Part shown: positions 44,574 to 53,925 of the stretch, piece after piece
Position numbering within the stretch: position 1 is the stretch's first letter
Layout: the number at the start of each line of letters is the position of its first letter
Assembly: GCA_963825405.1 (NCBI GenBank)
Contig: CAWGTB010000013.1
Location: 1 to 64,000, forward strand
From: JACPNO01 sp963825405
GTDB taxonomy: Bacteria; Acidobacteriota; Terriglobia; Bryobacterales; Bryobacteraceae
Reading direction: 5' to 3'
Length of the DNA: 64,000 nt
Notes under the pieces: model-generated
What the model saw: the letters and a program-made list of their open reading frames with translations, nothing else
What the model was told of the DNA's origin: nothing
The model's database searches: none
Translations under genes and position numbers: made by a program

Positions 44574-46625
44574 ATGAAAACACTGGCCTTGCTGTTTTTC
44601 GTTGCCATCGCCAGCGCCGCCACCATGCCCAAGACCCGCACCGACAAGATCACCGAAACCCTCCATGGCGTAGTGGTGAAGGATCCCTATCGCTGGCTGG
44701 AGGACCAAAACAGCCCGGAAACCCGCGCCTGGATCGACGCCCAGAACGCCTATATGCGCTCCCAGCTCGACCCTCTCCCTACCCGTGAGCGGCTCAGCAA
44801 GCGTCTGGAAGCCCTGCTCAAAACCGACCGCTTCACAGCGCCCAGAGTCGAAAACGGCCGCTACTATTTCCTGCGCCGCATGGCCGGTCAGAACCAGTAC
44901 GCGCTCGTCCTGCGGCGCGGCCGCGACAGCAAAGACGAAGTGCTCCTCGATCCCAACACGCTGTTTCCGGACCAGACTACGTCCGTCCTCATCGCCGATG
45001 TCTCCCGTGACGGCAAATGGCTGCTCTACGGCACGCGCAAGGGCGGCGAGGACGAGTTCTCCGTCACGATCCTCGATGTCGACGCAGGCAAAGAACTGGC
45101 CGATCATCTGCCGCGCGCCCGCTATTCCTCGGTATATCTGACTGCCGACAAGACCACCCTTTATTACTCCAAACGCATCGACGAAGGCGCGCGCGTCTAC
45201 GTCCACACCATCGGCAGCGACAGCTCGGGCGATCGAGAAATCTTCGGCAAGGGCACCAAGCCCGAGCAGGAAGTGGATGTCGATCTTTCACCTGACGGCC
45301 GCTATCTCGCGTTTTCCATCAGCCACGGCTGGGGCAAGCAGACCGAAATCTATCTACAGGATTTGCAAAGCAAAGGGCCGATCCAGCCGCTGGTGAATGA
45401 CATTGACGCCGAGTTCACCGGCGCTTTCGGCGCAGGGCAATTGTTTCTCCGCACCAACTGGCAGGCGCCCAACGGCCGCATCTTCGCCGTCGATCTGGCC
45501 AAGCCGGCGCGCGCGAACTGGCATGAAATTGTAGCGGAGTCCGCGTCGGTGATCGAGGAATTCACTGCAGCCGGCGGCAGGCTGGCGGTGAAATATCTGG
45601 AAAACGTCAATTCGCGCGTGCGGATCGTCGACGGTGCCGGAAAACATATCCGCGATATCGCGTTTCCGACGTTGGGCACGGTGACGGGTATGGCCGGCCG
45701 CTGGGACGTAGACGAAACGTTCTACACCTTCGCGTCTTTCGCCCAGCCGCCCACGACGTACCGCTATCAGATGTCGAGCGGCAAGCAGGACGTGTGGGCG
45801 CGCATCGATGTACCCGTCGATCCGGCGCAGTTTGAAGTGAAGCAGGTGTCGTACGAGTCAAAGGACAAGACCCGCATCCCGATGTTTCTGGTGCACAAGA
45901 AAGGCCTGACACTGGACGGCAATCGCCCGACTCTGCTGTACGGCTACGGCGGCTTCCTGGTGAACCTGACTCCCTTTTTTAGCGCCGATGCGGTGGTCTG
46001 GGCAGAGCAGGGCGGCGTCTTCGCGGTGCCCAATCTACGCGGCGGCGGCGAGTTCGGCGAGAAGTGGCATCGCGGCGGGATGCTGGAGAAAAAGCAAAAT
46101 GTTTTTGACGATTTCATCGCCGCCGCGGAATGGCTCACGCACACTGGCTACACCAAGCCGGAGCGTCTGGCAATTCAGGGTGGATCGAACGGCGGCCTGC
46201 TGGTAGGCGCAACGATGATCCAGCGCCCGGACCTGTTTCGCGCCGTGGTCTGCGAATACCCGCTGCTGGACATGGTGCGCTACCAGCGCTTCCTGATCGC
46301 CCCGCTGTGGGTGCCGGAATACGGTTCCTCAGATGATGCTAAGCAGTTCGAGTTCATCTATAAATACTCGCCGTATCATCATGTGAAGGATGGCGGAAAA
46401 TATCCAGCGGTTCTGTTCGTCACCGGCGATTCCGACACCCGCGTCGCCCCGCTGCACGCCCGCAAAATGACGGCCCGCATGCAGGCCGCAAACGGCTCGG
46501 ACCGGCCGATTCTGCTGCATTACGACACCAAATCCGGCCACTCCGGAGGCATGCCGGTCACGCAGCAAGTGGCGGATCAGACCGATATTCTGAGCTTCCT
46601 GCTGTGGCAATTGGGCGTGCTATAA
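44574..46625 (+). CDS. Exported prolyl oligopeptidase family serine peptidase (S9A)
   Basis: A 683-residue enzyme with a signal peptide (residues 1-15, ending IASA). A seven-bladed propeller domain (about 60-400) gates the active site. The catalytic domain has the nucleophile GGSNGGLLVG at about 538, the aspartate in GDSDTRVAPLHARK at about 620 and the histidine in KSGHSGG at about 655. It cuts short peptides after proline. Export suggests periplasmic peptide use. The plus-strand gene is divergent from nrdJ. Confidence 0.92.
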   Translation: MKTLALLFFVAIASAATMPKTRTDKITETLHGVVVKDPYRWLEDQNSPETRAWIDAQNAYMRSQLDPLPTRERLSKRLEALLKTDRFTAPRVENGRYYFLRRMAGQNQYALVLRRGRDSKDEVLLDPNTLFPDQTTSVLIADVSRDGKWLLYGTRKGGEDEFSVTILDVDAGKELADHLPRARYSSVYLTADKTTLYYSKRIDEGARVYVHTIGSDSSGDREIFGKGTKPEQEVDVDLSPDGRYLAFSISHGWGKQTEIYLQDLQSKGPIQPLVNDIDAEFTGAFGAGQLFLRTNWQAPNGRIFAVDLAKPARANWHEIVAESASVIEEFTAAGGRLAVKYLENVNSRVRIVDGAGKHIRDIAFPTLGTVTGMAGRWDVDETFYTFASFAQPPTTYRYQMSSGKQDVWARIDVPVDPAQFEVKQVSYESKDKTRIPMFLVHKKGLTLDGNRPTLLYGYGGFLVNLTPFFSADAVVWAEQGGVFAVPNLRGGGEFGEKWHRGGMLEKKQNVFDDFIAAAEWLTHTGYTKPERLAIQGGSNGGLLVGATMIQRPDLFRAVVCEYPLLDMVRYQRFLIAPLWVPEYGSSDDAKQFEFIYKYSPYHHVKDGGKYPAVLFVTGDSDTRVAPLHARKMTARMQAANGSDRPILLHYDTKSGHSGGMPVTQQVADQTDILSFLLWQLGVL

Positions 46626-46626
46626 T
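46618..46626 (+). promoter_or_regulatory. Extended -10 promoter for tRNA-Val
   Basis: TGCTATAAT (46618-46626) is a full TGnTATAAT extended -10 element, with transcription expected near 46633, 15 bases before the tRNA. It overlaps the stop codon of the peptidase. No -35 TTGACA is at the right distance, which is usual for extended -10 promoters. Confidence 0.5.
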
Positions 46627-46647
46627 CCGTTCTAACCGCACACCGTA

Positions 46648-46724
46648 GGGCCCGTAGCTCAGTTGGTTAGAGCGCTACCTTGACACGGTAGAGGTCTGGA
46701 GTTCGAGTCTCCCCGGGCCCACCA
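46648..46724 (+). tRNA. tRNA-Val (anticodon GAC)
   Basis: A complete cloverleaf can be folded. The acceptor stem GGGCCCG pairs with CGGGCCC, the D arm contains AGCTCAGTTGGTTAGAGC, the anticodon stem is CTACC/GGTAG with loop TTGACAC, and the T arm contains GTTCGAGTC. The anticodon GAC reads valine codons GUC and GUU. The CCA end is encoded (46722-46724). It is 77 nt with no intron. Confidence 0.96.
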
Positions 46725-46804
46725 CTACATTCAAAGGCTTGTAGCCGGCGAACAGAGTTGTCCTTGCACTTTGCCCCGCTGAGTACTATTTTCTGCCCCC
46801 AAAC

Positions 46805-49543
46805 TCAAATCGGAGGCGGCAAGTTCACAATCCAACTGCCGGTCTGTTCCCATGCCGTCGCACGGTCCAACAGGTCCAAGGTCCGCTGGAAAAGCGAGTT
46901 GCCGCGTGTCATCGGCAACTTGAGTGTAATTGGAACCTTCAACACCAGGTTGCCGTTCGTGTTTGTCGCCGTGGCCCCGGCTGTATTGATCGAGCACGCC
47001 GAACTGTCCAACAGGTTCGACGCCACGCCCAGTGTTACCGGTCCCACAAAGTGTCCGACATCGTCGGAATACATCCAGAGAGCGTTGCCGGCGCGGTCGT
47101 AATGCACGAAGCAGTACGGGTTGCCGCCACCGGTCGAAGATGTTCCGATCAGGAACTGTTCCCATCCTGCATTTATCCCGGCGAACCCGGACGGATCCTG
47201 ATACGTCAACGTAAACGTTTGCTCGGCTCCGTTGGTGGAACTGCCGGAATTCGGGGACACGGACATCGTTCCAAACCGGGCAGCGATCAGGTTGGATGTC
47301 CCTTTTTGGATCAGCCCGGTGTCCGCTCCCGCCGTGTCGAGCGTCCGCACATAGATGTTGCGCGTCACTGCCGCCTTAAACACCAGACTGACGCTGAAGG
47401 TCAGCGTGGTCCCCGATTTCGTCGCAGTGGTTGCTTGCGTGTTCACCGCACACAACGAGTTCTGCAAAACATTGGAAGTGGTGCCAGGAGCAATCGGACC
47501 TATCCAGAAGCTCTGATCCCCGTACAACCACAGGCCATTGCCCTTCGCATCGTAGGTGACGAAGCAATAGGATTGGCCCCCGCCGTTTGGAGCCGCAGCG
47601 AACAGTATCTGTGCCCAGGCCAGATCATTCACCCCATCGGCGTCTGTATAGACCGCTGTAAAGATTTGACCGGAACCGGTGCGGGAGGAAGGTATCACGG
47701 ACCCAGTCGCGGGAGGCTGGTCTGGGGGGCAGGTGAAGAACGCATGAACATCGCCCTTGGGCACAGAGTAGGTCAGCGGATTAGCAGTGGAGTAGTAGGG
47801 ATAGCCCGGTGTGTTTGTGTCTATCTGAAAGTCATAGAATTGACACCCGGCAAGATCTGGATTGGCCGTCACTTGAATTACGGCCCCGTCATCGTAAAAG
47901 CCGCTTGGCGGGCTGATCGTCCCACCTCGCCCTGCATACATGTTTATCCAAGACTGAAACTGGAAATTTGCTGTGTATGTTGTGGGGGTGACGGCGACAA
48001 CGGTATGGGAAATGGCTCCGCCATCGCTCCAACTCGTGAACAGATCCCTGCTTATGTTCGTCCTAACCAGTTGTGGCGACGTGGAGCTAAGCGTGTGCGC
48101 ACTCCCGGTTGCCCACATGAAACTGATAGGCGAATCCCAATAAGAACCGCTGGCGAAGGTCTTGGGGGTTCCATCAATCGTGATCACCAGACCATAGGGA
48201 AAATCACCACCGACTCCAATCTTTACCTGCATTGCCGTCGCATAGGTTAAGGCCAGAAAATGATTCCCGTTAAGAATGGTGGAAACCGCCGTGACGTTCG
48301 TCAGCCCTATTGGCGGCAAATACCCTTGGCTAGTTTGCACGCCCATGATCGCGGCGGGGTCCCACTCTATCACTGTGCCGTCGTTTCTCAGCGCCATAGC
48401 GATGCCAAATTCGCCTAGAGCGGCTGCCGCGCTAATCGCGACGACATCGGTCAAGCCGGGCGTAGGGTCTACATCAGAGAAAAGATCTATGACGGTGCCA
48501 TCAGTCGTCAATCCGAATCGTTCGGTGATCGCTACGATACGGGGCAAAGAAGGCAATGGATAGTACGAACCAGTGTGGTCCCAGACCGCCACCGTGCCGT
48601 CGCTCTTAAGAGCGTAGTTGAAAGGGGCTATGACATAGTTACAAACGGGGCCAGGGAGGACACAGACTGGCTTCGTTGTTGCACTCGCGACGATGGCGAT
48701 CACATTGGCCAGGTCCACTGGCGGAGGCACATTGCCATTGAAAGCCACTACCGTGCCATCGCCCTTCAACGCCAAGTCACCGGCCCCCTCTCGCCCTGCG
48801 GCGATAGCCACGACATCAGTCAAACCAGGCGGTACACTGGCTCCTTGTCCCCATGCCACGACTGTGCCGTCGCTTTTCAGAGCAAGGCTGGTATTGGACC
48901 CCGCCGAAATGGCGGTAACACCGGTCAACCCTGATGGGACGTCACTCTGATCGAAAGCATTGTCGCCCCAAGCAACCACCGTGCCATCGCCCGTCAGCGC
49001 TAGCGAGTAGGAGGAGCCGGCGGCGATCGCGGTTACGTTGGTCAGCCCTGACGGAACATCGCTTTCACCGTGGAAGTCGGCGCCCCAAGCAACCACCGAC
49101 ACCGGCGGCGTAATGGCCGTGACGTCGTTTGCGGTTTTGGTGATTTGAAAAGCGGGAGCGGATACAGTCACCTGATTCGTCAGGCTGGACGGTGCGGAGG
49201 ACGCCACCGCAACCAGCACAGTGATTGCTGGGTAACTTTGACCGCTCAGAACCAACACCGGATACGTGCAGTTATTCGCCGAGCAAGTCCATCCGATCCC
49301 CCTCATCGCCTTCACCGTAAGCCCGGCAGGCGCGAAATCGGTTACGGTCACCGGTCCCTCCGTCGCGGTTCCGGAATTCGTGACCCGGATCAGATAGACG
49401 GCGTTGGTTTGTCCCTGAACAAAGCTGCCGGTATGCGTTACGCTGATCGCAAGGTCGGCGCCGGCATTTGCTGCGAGGTGTGTTCCAGTTAGAAGGAGAC
49501 AGAGGTTCAGCCAGAAGTATGCGGCGCGAGTGAGTCTCTTCAT
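46805..49543 (-). CDS. Exported surface protein with DUF11-like and RCC1-like repeats
   Basis: A 912-residue exported protein. A signal peptide (1-23, MKRLTRAAYFWLNLCLLL) is followed by a DUF11/CARDB-like beta domain (VTNSGTATEGPVTVTDFAPAGLTVK). Next is a run of RCC1-like repeats with SVVAWGADFHG, SLALTGDGTVVAWGDN and SLALKSDGTVVAWGQG, forming a propeller, and then repeated modules with (S/N)YCFVTYDAKGNGLWLYGD. Such proteins are secreted or bound to the cell surface; the ligand is unknown. The start at 49543 is supported by GGAGGA upstream. There is no visible sorting signal at the C-terminus. Confidence 0.8.
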   Translation of the reverse strand: MKRLTRAAYFWLNLCLLLTGTHLAANAGADLAISVTHTGSFVQGQTNAVYLIRVTNSGTATEGPVTVTDFAPAGLTVKAMRGIGWTCSANNCTYPVLVLSGQSYPAITVLVAVASSAPSSLTNQVTVSAPAFQITKTANDVTAITPPVSVVAWGADFHGESDVPSGLTNVTAIAAGSSYSLALTGDGTVVAWGDNAFDQSDVPSGLTGVTAISAGSNTSLALKSDGTVVAWGQGASVPPGLTDVVAIAAGREGAGDLALKGDGTVVAFNGNVPPPVDLANVIAIVASATTKPVCVLPGPVCNYVIAPFNYALKSDGTVAVWDHTGSYYPLPSLPRIVAITERFGLTTDGTVIDLFSDVDPTPGLTDVVAISAAAALGEFGIAMALRNDGTVIEWDPAAIMGVQTSQGYLPPIGLTNVTAVSTILNGNHFLALTYATAMQVKIGVGGDFPYGLVITIDGTPKTFASGSYWDSPISFMWATGSAHTLSSTSPQLVRTNISRDLFTSWSDGGAISHTVVAVTPTTYTANFQFQSWINMYAGRGGTISPPSGFYDDGAVIQVTANPDLAGCQFYDFQIDTNTPGYPYYSTANPLTYSVPKGDVHAFFTCPPDQPPATGSVIPSSRTGSGQIFTAVYTDADGVNDLAWAQILFAAAPNGGGQSYCFVTYDAKGNGLWLYGDQSFWIGPIAPGTTSNVLQNSLCAVNTQATTATKSGTTLTFSVSLVFKAAVTRNIYVRTLDTAGADTGLIQKGTSNLIAARFGTMSVSPNSGSSTNGAEQTFTLTYQDPSGFAGINAGWEQFLIGTSSTGGGNPYCFVHYDRAGNALWMYSDDVGHFVGPVTLGVASNLLDSSACSINTAGATATNTNGNLVLKVPITLKLPMTRGNSLFQRTLDLLDRATAWEQTGSWIVNLPPPI

Positions 49544-49936
49544 CAGATCCTCCGTGGTCGCCCAGTGAGTAGCTCGCCCAGTTACGCGGAGCCAGTCTAA
49601 CAGAAAAAGGTTGCAGCGACTTTTAACCAGCAGCCCGAACGGGTCCAATCCTGAAGCCTGTAAGTCCAAGTCTTTGGAGTTTCACCCCATTTTTTGACCT
49701 GGTTGTGTAGCAATACTCAGCCGACAGCGTAAGCCAAACCTCGTGAGATCAATGAAAGAAGATTGGACATTAGCTTGCGCACTGGTTTCGGAACGAAAAC
49801 CATGCCCGCCCGCTGCCAATGGCTCGCCGCTTTGCGCTGTCCGCTCACTTTCTGGTTCATGGCCGGGCCGGGCGCACGCCCCTCCCGCGCGGAAGCCCCC
49901 ACATCCGAACTGGTCACCAGTACGGATTCCTGTCCG
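49544..49936. other. Gap without a recognisable gene
   Basis: About 390 bases between the RCC1-like protein and the next gene. Short ORFs on both strands lack ribosome-binding sites and family features, and I see no RNA, repeat or clear promoter. Confidence 0.5.
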
Positions 49937-51340
49937 TCACGGATTGGAATCTTCGCTAGTACTATCCGCGGGAACATCGGGGAAACTTCGCGAATGCTCT
50001 AGCACGAGCGTAATGGATGGTGGTCCCTTCGCCAGCGAAAAGTCGACTTTGTTGGAATCGAACTCCCATCCCGCGCTTGCCGACAGACGATAATCAAATC
50101 CTTCAAATGCTGTAAACGAAAAACGCCCGTCTGCTTCGGTCGCGGGAGCGTAATCGTCGTCGTGCATCATGCCCTTATCTGGAAGCGCTTCGATATGAAG
50201 GTTTGCAGCAGGGGCTGCCTTCCCATCAGGATAGAGCACGATGCCGCTTACGACCGCGCCTCTTGGTTCAGGCGGCAATTTGAAGTTGTATCGCTGGGCG
50301 GAAGGGGCATCAGCGACCTGCAGAGTTATCGCCTCGGATTCCGATCGTGCAGCCGGCCAGTAGATCGCAGGATAGGGCGCGCTCACTGTGGGGAAGCGAT
50401 GCCAGTTCATGACAATTTTGTACCTTCCTGGCGCGACCTCCTCGAATGAGTATTCACCTTTTTCATTGGTACTCACATCCGGTCCGAAGAGGAAGCGAGA
50501 TCTTGTTTCTCCCTCTCGATCTTCCACTCGAATTAAGGTCAATGGCATACCCGGAGGAGCTGGAGTTCCACCAGACCGGACAACCTGCCCGGTGACCGCC
50601 CCTCGCCACTTCCTCCTTAGGAGCAGATTGACGGCTGCGCATCCTCCCGCCGCCACGCTTGCCGATGGTGGCTTGCGGTTCTGCTCAAACGAGAGCATCC
50701 GGAATCCATCCTGGCTCGCCGTGACATCGTACGTAGCTGGCTCAACACTGGCAAATGAATACAGCCCTTCACCGTCTGCGGTCGTCGTGTATTGCGCCGT
50801 TGGCCCTTTGAGTTCGACAGCTGCACCTGCTTTCGCCTGATCGTCCCCGTTATAGTCGTCCGTGCGTACGGCCACTTTTCCGAATACGGTTCCTGCCGGG
50901 GCCGCCTCGCCAAGGCTATTCAAATATTTCAAGTCTTCATCGGCGTACTTTACATGCCGGCTGCGCGTGCAACCTCGTGAAGGCACATCGCCGTCATCGA
51001 AACGGCCGGTGTACATAAGGTACTGTTCGCCGACTTCCAGATTCGGGCCGTTGCACATGCCGTCATCAAAGAGAACCAGGGTCCTTTCAGAAACTCCTTT
51101 GTAGGCCCGGTCGATCCGCATCCGAGCCCGCGTGACCCACTTTCCCTTGGTCGCGATTACCTGGGTCACAGTTCCCAGGAAAACCATCGGTGTCTCCCAG
51201 TAGGCCTGGCAGGGCGGTCGCGGAGCCGAGCAACTGCAGGCCATCGCATTCGGCGGCACGATGCAGAACATTGCCGCGGCGATAGCCGACAGGAGCGGTC
51301 TCCGACGAAATGCGGCAACGGCTGGATAATAATCGGTCAC
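49937..51340 (-). CDS. Exported NTR/TIMP-like protein with carboxypeptidase-regulatory-like domains
   Basis: A 467-residue protein. A signal region (to about 34) leads to MACSCSAPRPPC, the paired-cysteine start typical of NTR/TIMP-like OB folds. Then come FLGTVTQVIATKGKW and the domain end with GCTRSRH. Three carboxypeptidase-regulatory-like beta modules follow, at about 150-215, 240-330 and 350-455, each with a DGEGLYSFASVEPATYDV-type motif (for example KGEYSFEEVAPGRYKI). These binding modules are common in exported acidobacterial proteins. The ligand is unknown. Confidence 0.75.
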   Translation of the reverse strand: MTDYYPAVAAFRRRPLLSAIAAAMFCIVPPNAMACSCSAPRPPCQAYWETPMVFLGTVTQVIATKGKWVTRARMRIDRAYKGVSERTLVLFDDGMCNGPNLEVGEQYLMYTGRFDDGDVPSRGCTRSRHVKYADEDLKYLNSLGEAAPAGTVFGKVAVRTDDYNGDDQAKAGAAVELKGPTAQYTTTADGEGLYSFASVEPATYDVTASQDGFRMLSFEQNRKPPSASVAAGGCAAVNLLLRRKWRGAVTGQVVRSGGTPAPPGMPLTLIRVEDREGETRSRFLFGPDVSTNEKGEYSFEEVAPGRYKIVMNWHRFPTVSAPYPAIYWPAARSESEAITLQVADAPSAQRYNFKLPPEPRGAVVSGIVLYPDGKAAPAANLHIEALPDKGMMHDDDYAPATEADGRFSFTAFEGFDYRLSASAGWEFDSNKVDFSLAKGPPSITLVLEHSRSFPDVPADSTSEDSNP

Positions 51341-51412
51341 ACTGAGTTAGACCACGATTCGAAAGCTATTGTTCCGGATCGCAAATCGATAAACTGACCG
51401 GAGGTGCGCCGC

Positions 51413-52267
51413 ATGAAAACCGCTATTGACAGCTATTCCTACCACCGCTTCTTCGGCGAAGTGTACCCCCAGCAAGCCGCTCCGGCGCGTCGGATGACGC
51501 TCGAAGATTTCCTGCAACGCGCGCATGAGTTGGCCGTTGGCGGTGTCTCGATCGAATCCTGCTTCCTCCCCAGGCTGGATGCGGAATACCTCGCCCACGT
51601 CCGCAGCCTGCTGGACGGATACAACCTGGAACGCGTGTTCGCCTGGGGGCATCCCGACGGCCTCGAAGGCGGCACCAACCAGCAGGCTTACGGCGAAATG
51701 ATCGCCTGCTTCGAATCCGCGCGCGGCATCGGCGCGAACGTCATGCGCGTGGTCGGCAGCAGTCTGCGATTCCGCAGTCAGCCTCATGGGCCGCAAATCG
51801 AGCGCCTCACCGGCATGTTCCGCGAAGCTGTCAAGGTTGCCGAAAAGTACGGCATCCGTATGGCCATCGAGAACCATATCGACTTCAACGCCGACGAAAT
51901 GCTGGCCCTGCTCAAGGCCGTCGATTCGCCCTGGCTCGGCATCAACTTCGATACTGGAAATTTCCTGCGTCTGCTCGACGATCCGATCAAAGCCATGGCC
52001 AAGCTGGCGCCTTACGTCTATGCCACGCACATCAAGGATTTGAAAGTGCAAAAGGGCGTGGCCGCCGACGAGTGGTACTTTTTCTCTTCCGCGCCGGTCG
52101 GTGACGGGCTGATCGACAATCGCAAGCTGGTGGAACTGCTGGCCGCAGCCGGCTATACAGGCCTGCTGGCGGTTGAAATCGATTTCCTCCATCCCGACTA
52201 CGGCGACGACGAAGATGCCGCCGTCACCCGCAGTGTGGCCGAGCTTCGGCGATTGACTCCGCCATAA
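51413..52267 (+). CDS. Sugar phosphate isomerase/epimerase (TIM barrel)
   Basis: A 284-residue TIM-barrel enzyme of the xylose isomerase-like group, related to the one at 16913. IDSYSYHRFFGEVYP is at the start, followed by a barrel with GGVSIESCFLPRLD, the metal-binding IAIENH-type motif (read here as RMAIENHIDFNADEM), GINFDTGNFLRLLDD, ATHIKDLKV and LAVEIDFLHPDY. These give the Glu/Asp/His/Glu metal site. The ATG at 51413 has GGAGG 8 bases upstream; a GTG at 51404 would add three residues. Confidence 0.85.
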   Translation: MKTAIDSYSYHRFFGEVYPQQAAPARRMTLEDFLQRAHELAVGGVSIESCFLPRLDAEYLAHVRSLLDGYNLERVFAWGHPDGLEGGTNQQAYGEMIACFESARGIGANVMRVVGSSLRFRSQPHGPQIERLTGMFREAVKVAEKYGIRMAIENHIDFNADEMLALLKAVDSPWLGINFDTGNFLRLLDDPIKAMAKLAPYVYATHIKDLKVQKGVAADEWYFFSSAPVGDGLIDNRKLVELLAAAGYTGLLAVEIDFLHPDYGDDEDAAVTRSVAELRRLTPP

Positions 52268-52311
52268 CGCTCGCTTAGTATCTAACCAAGACTGCAAGCA
52301 GGAGGCTGCCC

Positions 52312-53454
52312 ATGGTTCGCTATTTCTCCGGAACTTGCTGGATCGCTATGTGCCTCGCGCTGAGCGTTTCCGCGCCGCAGGCTAGCGCGCAACGAGGCGG
52401 CGGTGCTGCTGCGCCCTCGCCAGTCACTCACTCGCCCACCAGCGGCAATCCCGCCGATCGCTTGACGATGATGACTTTCAACACCCTCGTTATCTCCGGC
52501 AAGGTGACGCTGCCCGACGGCACGCCGCCTTCGCAGTTAGTGATGGTGGAACGGGTGTGCAAAGGCAACCGGCAGGACGGTGGTTTCGCCGATGCCAAAG
52601 GGCGTTTCAGCTTCGACCTCGGCGTCCTGAATCGCACGCTCATGCAGCGCAGCATTGAGGAAGCGCAGAGCAACAATCAGGTCGCCGGTAAGCAGATTAA
52701 CCCGGAGGATTTGGAGGGCTGCATCGTGCGGGCCAGCCTTGCTGGCTATCGTTCGCAGACCATCGCCCTATCCTCCAACGGCGCTAGTCAGAAAACACAG
52801 TTGGGAACCCTCGTGCTCGAGCCGTTCGGGAAGGAAGAAGCGCCGGCGCTCAGCGCGAGTGACGCGCAAGCTCCCAAGAATGCCAAGAAGGAATACGAAA
52901 AAGGACTGGACGCGGCCGCGAAAGCCAACTGGCCGGGCGCTGTGGAGTCGTTCCAGAAAGCCACTGCGCAGTATCCGAAATATGCTTCGGCGTGGCTCAG
53001 CCTGGGAATTCTGCAATCGGGAAACGGCAACTCCGCTGCGGCAGGGCAGTCGTACACACAGGCCATTGGGGCCGATGAAAAATTCGCGCTGCCGTATATC
53101 GAATCGGCCGTGCTGGAAGACATGGCCAGCCAGTGGGACAAGATGGCAGAGCACACGGCCAAAGTGATTCAGCTTTATCCAAAATCGTTTCTGCGCGCGT
53201 ATCTATTGAACGGCCTCGCCAATCTGCATTTGCAGAAGTATGATCTGGCGGAGAATAGCGCCTCCGAAGGTTTGCTGCTCGATACCGACCACGCTCTCCC
53301 GGAGCTCGAGTACGTGCAAGGAACCGCGCTAATGGGAAAGAAAGATGTTCCGGGCGCGGCCAAACATTTGCAAGCCTATTTGTCGTTGGCTCCCGGCGGC
53401 CCGAGCGCGGCCGCGGCGAAGAAGCAGCTAACGGCTATAAGCGCCGCCCGTTAA
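52312..53454 (+). CDS. Exported carboxypeptidase-regulatory/TPR protein
   Basis: A 380-residue protein with a signal peptide (1-26, ending ASAQ). A beta module at about 55-160 (VISGKVTLPDGTPPSQLVMVERVCKG is the start of a carboxypeptidase-regulatory-like fold) is followed by TPR repeats from about 195 to 345. These have the usual AAAKANWPGAVESFQKATAQ and YASAWLSLGILQSGNGN patterns. Such proteins are common exported scaffolds in Acidobacteria. The preceding aggaggc (about 52300) is a strong ribosome-binding site. Confidence 0.8.
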   Translation: MVRYFSGTCWIAMCLALSVSAPQASAQRGGGAAAPSPVTHSPTSGNPADRLTMMTFNTLVISGKVTLPDGTPPSQLVMVERVCKGNRQDGGFADAKGRFSFDLGVLNRTLMQRSIEEAQSNNQVAGKQINPEDLEGCIVRASLAGYRSQTIALSSNGASQKTQLGTLVLEPFGKEEAPALSASDAQAPKNAKKEYEKGLDAAAKANWPGAVESFQKATAQYPKYASAWLSLGILQSGNGNSAAAGQSYTQAIGADEKFALPYIESAVLEDMASQWDKMAEHTAKVIQLYPKSFLRAYLLNGLANLHLQKYDLAENSASEGLLLDTDHALPELEYVQGTALMGKKDVPGAAKHLQAYLSLAPGGPSAAAAKKQLTAISAAR

Positions 53455-53463
53455 GATGATAGT

Positions 53464-53925
53464 TTGGACACCACATCCAGGCGCTCGCTGAAGAATTCGC
53501 TCGCGGACATCGTCCGCATGGTGTGCCCGCGCTGCCGCCAGGGCCGCGTATTTCGCGGATGGATCACCGTGAACGAGCGCTGTCCGGTTTGCAATCTGAA
53601 GTTTGAGCGCGAGCAGGGATATTTCATCGGAGCTCTTTACGTCAGTTATTTGCTGGGCATTCCCGTCGTCGCCGCGCTGATGTTGTTGTACTGGTGGCTG
53701 ACGCCGTGGCATCTTGAGACGCTGCTGCTCGCGGCCTTCCTGACGTTCCAGCTTTTTGTTCCAATAGTTCTGCGCTTCGCAAAAGTAGTGTGGATGTACG
53801 CGGACCGCGCCTTCGATCCCGGAGAAATAGAGTGGGGCAGGTCCCATACCTGCCAATTCAGAGATTCAATATTTAGTCCGGCAAGCCTTCCTGCGCCGGC
53901 TCAGGCAGCCAGAAACTGGCCGTGA
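53464..53925 (+). CDS. DUF983 membrane protein with a zinc-ribbon start
   Basis: A 153-residue protein. Residues 20-45 are a treble-clef-like ribbon, CPRCRQGRVFRGW to CPVCNLKFE, and two membrane helices follow (YVSYLLGIPVVAALMLLYWW and LLLAAFLTFQLFVPIVL). This is the DUF983 pattern, of unknown function, sometimes found near cytochrome oxidase genes. The TTG start at 53464 is uncertain; an internal GTG or ATG near the ribbon is possible. The last 50 residues overlap a palindrome and the convergent MFS gene, so the true end may be earlier in evolutionary terms. Confidence 0.7.
   Translation: MDTTSRRSLKNSLADIVRMVCPRCRQGRVFRGWITVNERCPVCNLKFEREQGYFIGALYVSYLLGIPVVAALMLLYWWLTPWHLETLLLAAFLTFQLFVPIVLRFAKVVWMYADRAFDPGEIEWGRSHTCQFRDSIFSPASLPAPAQAARNWP
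53836..53854. repeat. Palindrome between convergent genes
   Basis: GGCAGGT (53836-53842), a 5-base loop CCCAT and ACCTGCC (53848-53854). It lies in the 3' end of the DUF983 gene, just before the end of the convergent MFS gene (53873). It could act as a two-way terminator or be a member of a dispersed repeat; there is no U-tract. Confidence 0.35.

Noticed and set aside
46648..46724. tRNA-Val as an integration site for a mobile element
   Set aside because: No integrase or repeat of the tRNA 3' end is seen nearby.
47051..48250. Plus-strand ORF of 399 codons
   Set aside because: Shadow of the RCC1-like gene; composition is Arg/Cys-rich and no domain is visible.
51347..52297. Minus-strand ORF of 316 codons
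   Set aside because: It is opposite the recognisable TIM-barrel isomerase, and only the plus strand has a ribosome-binding site and motifs.
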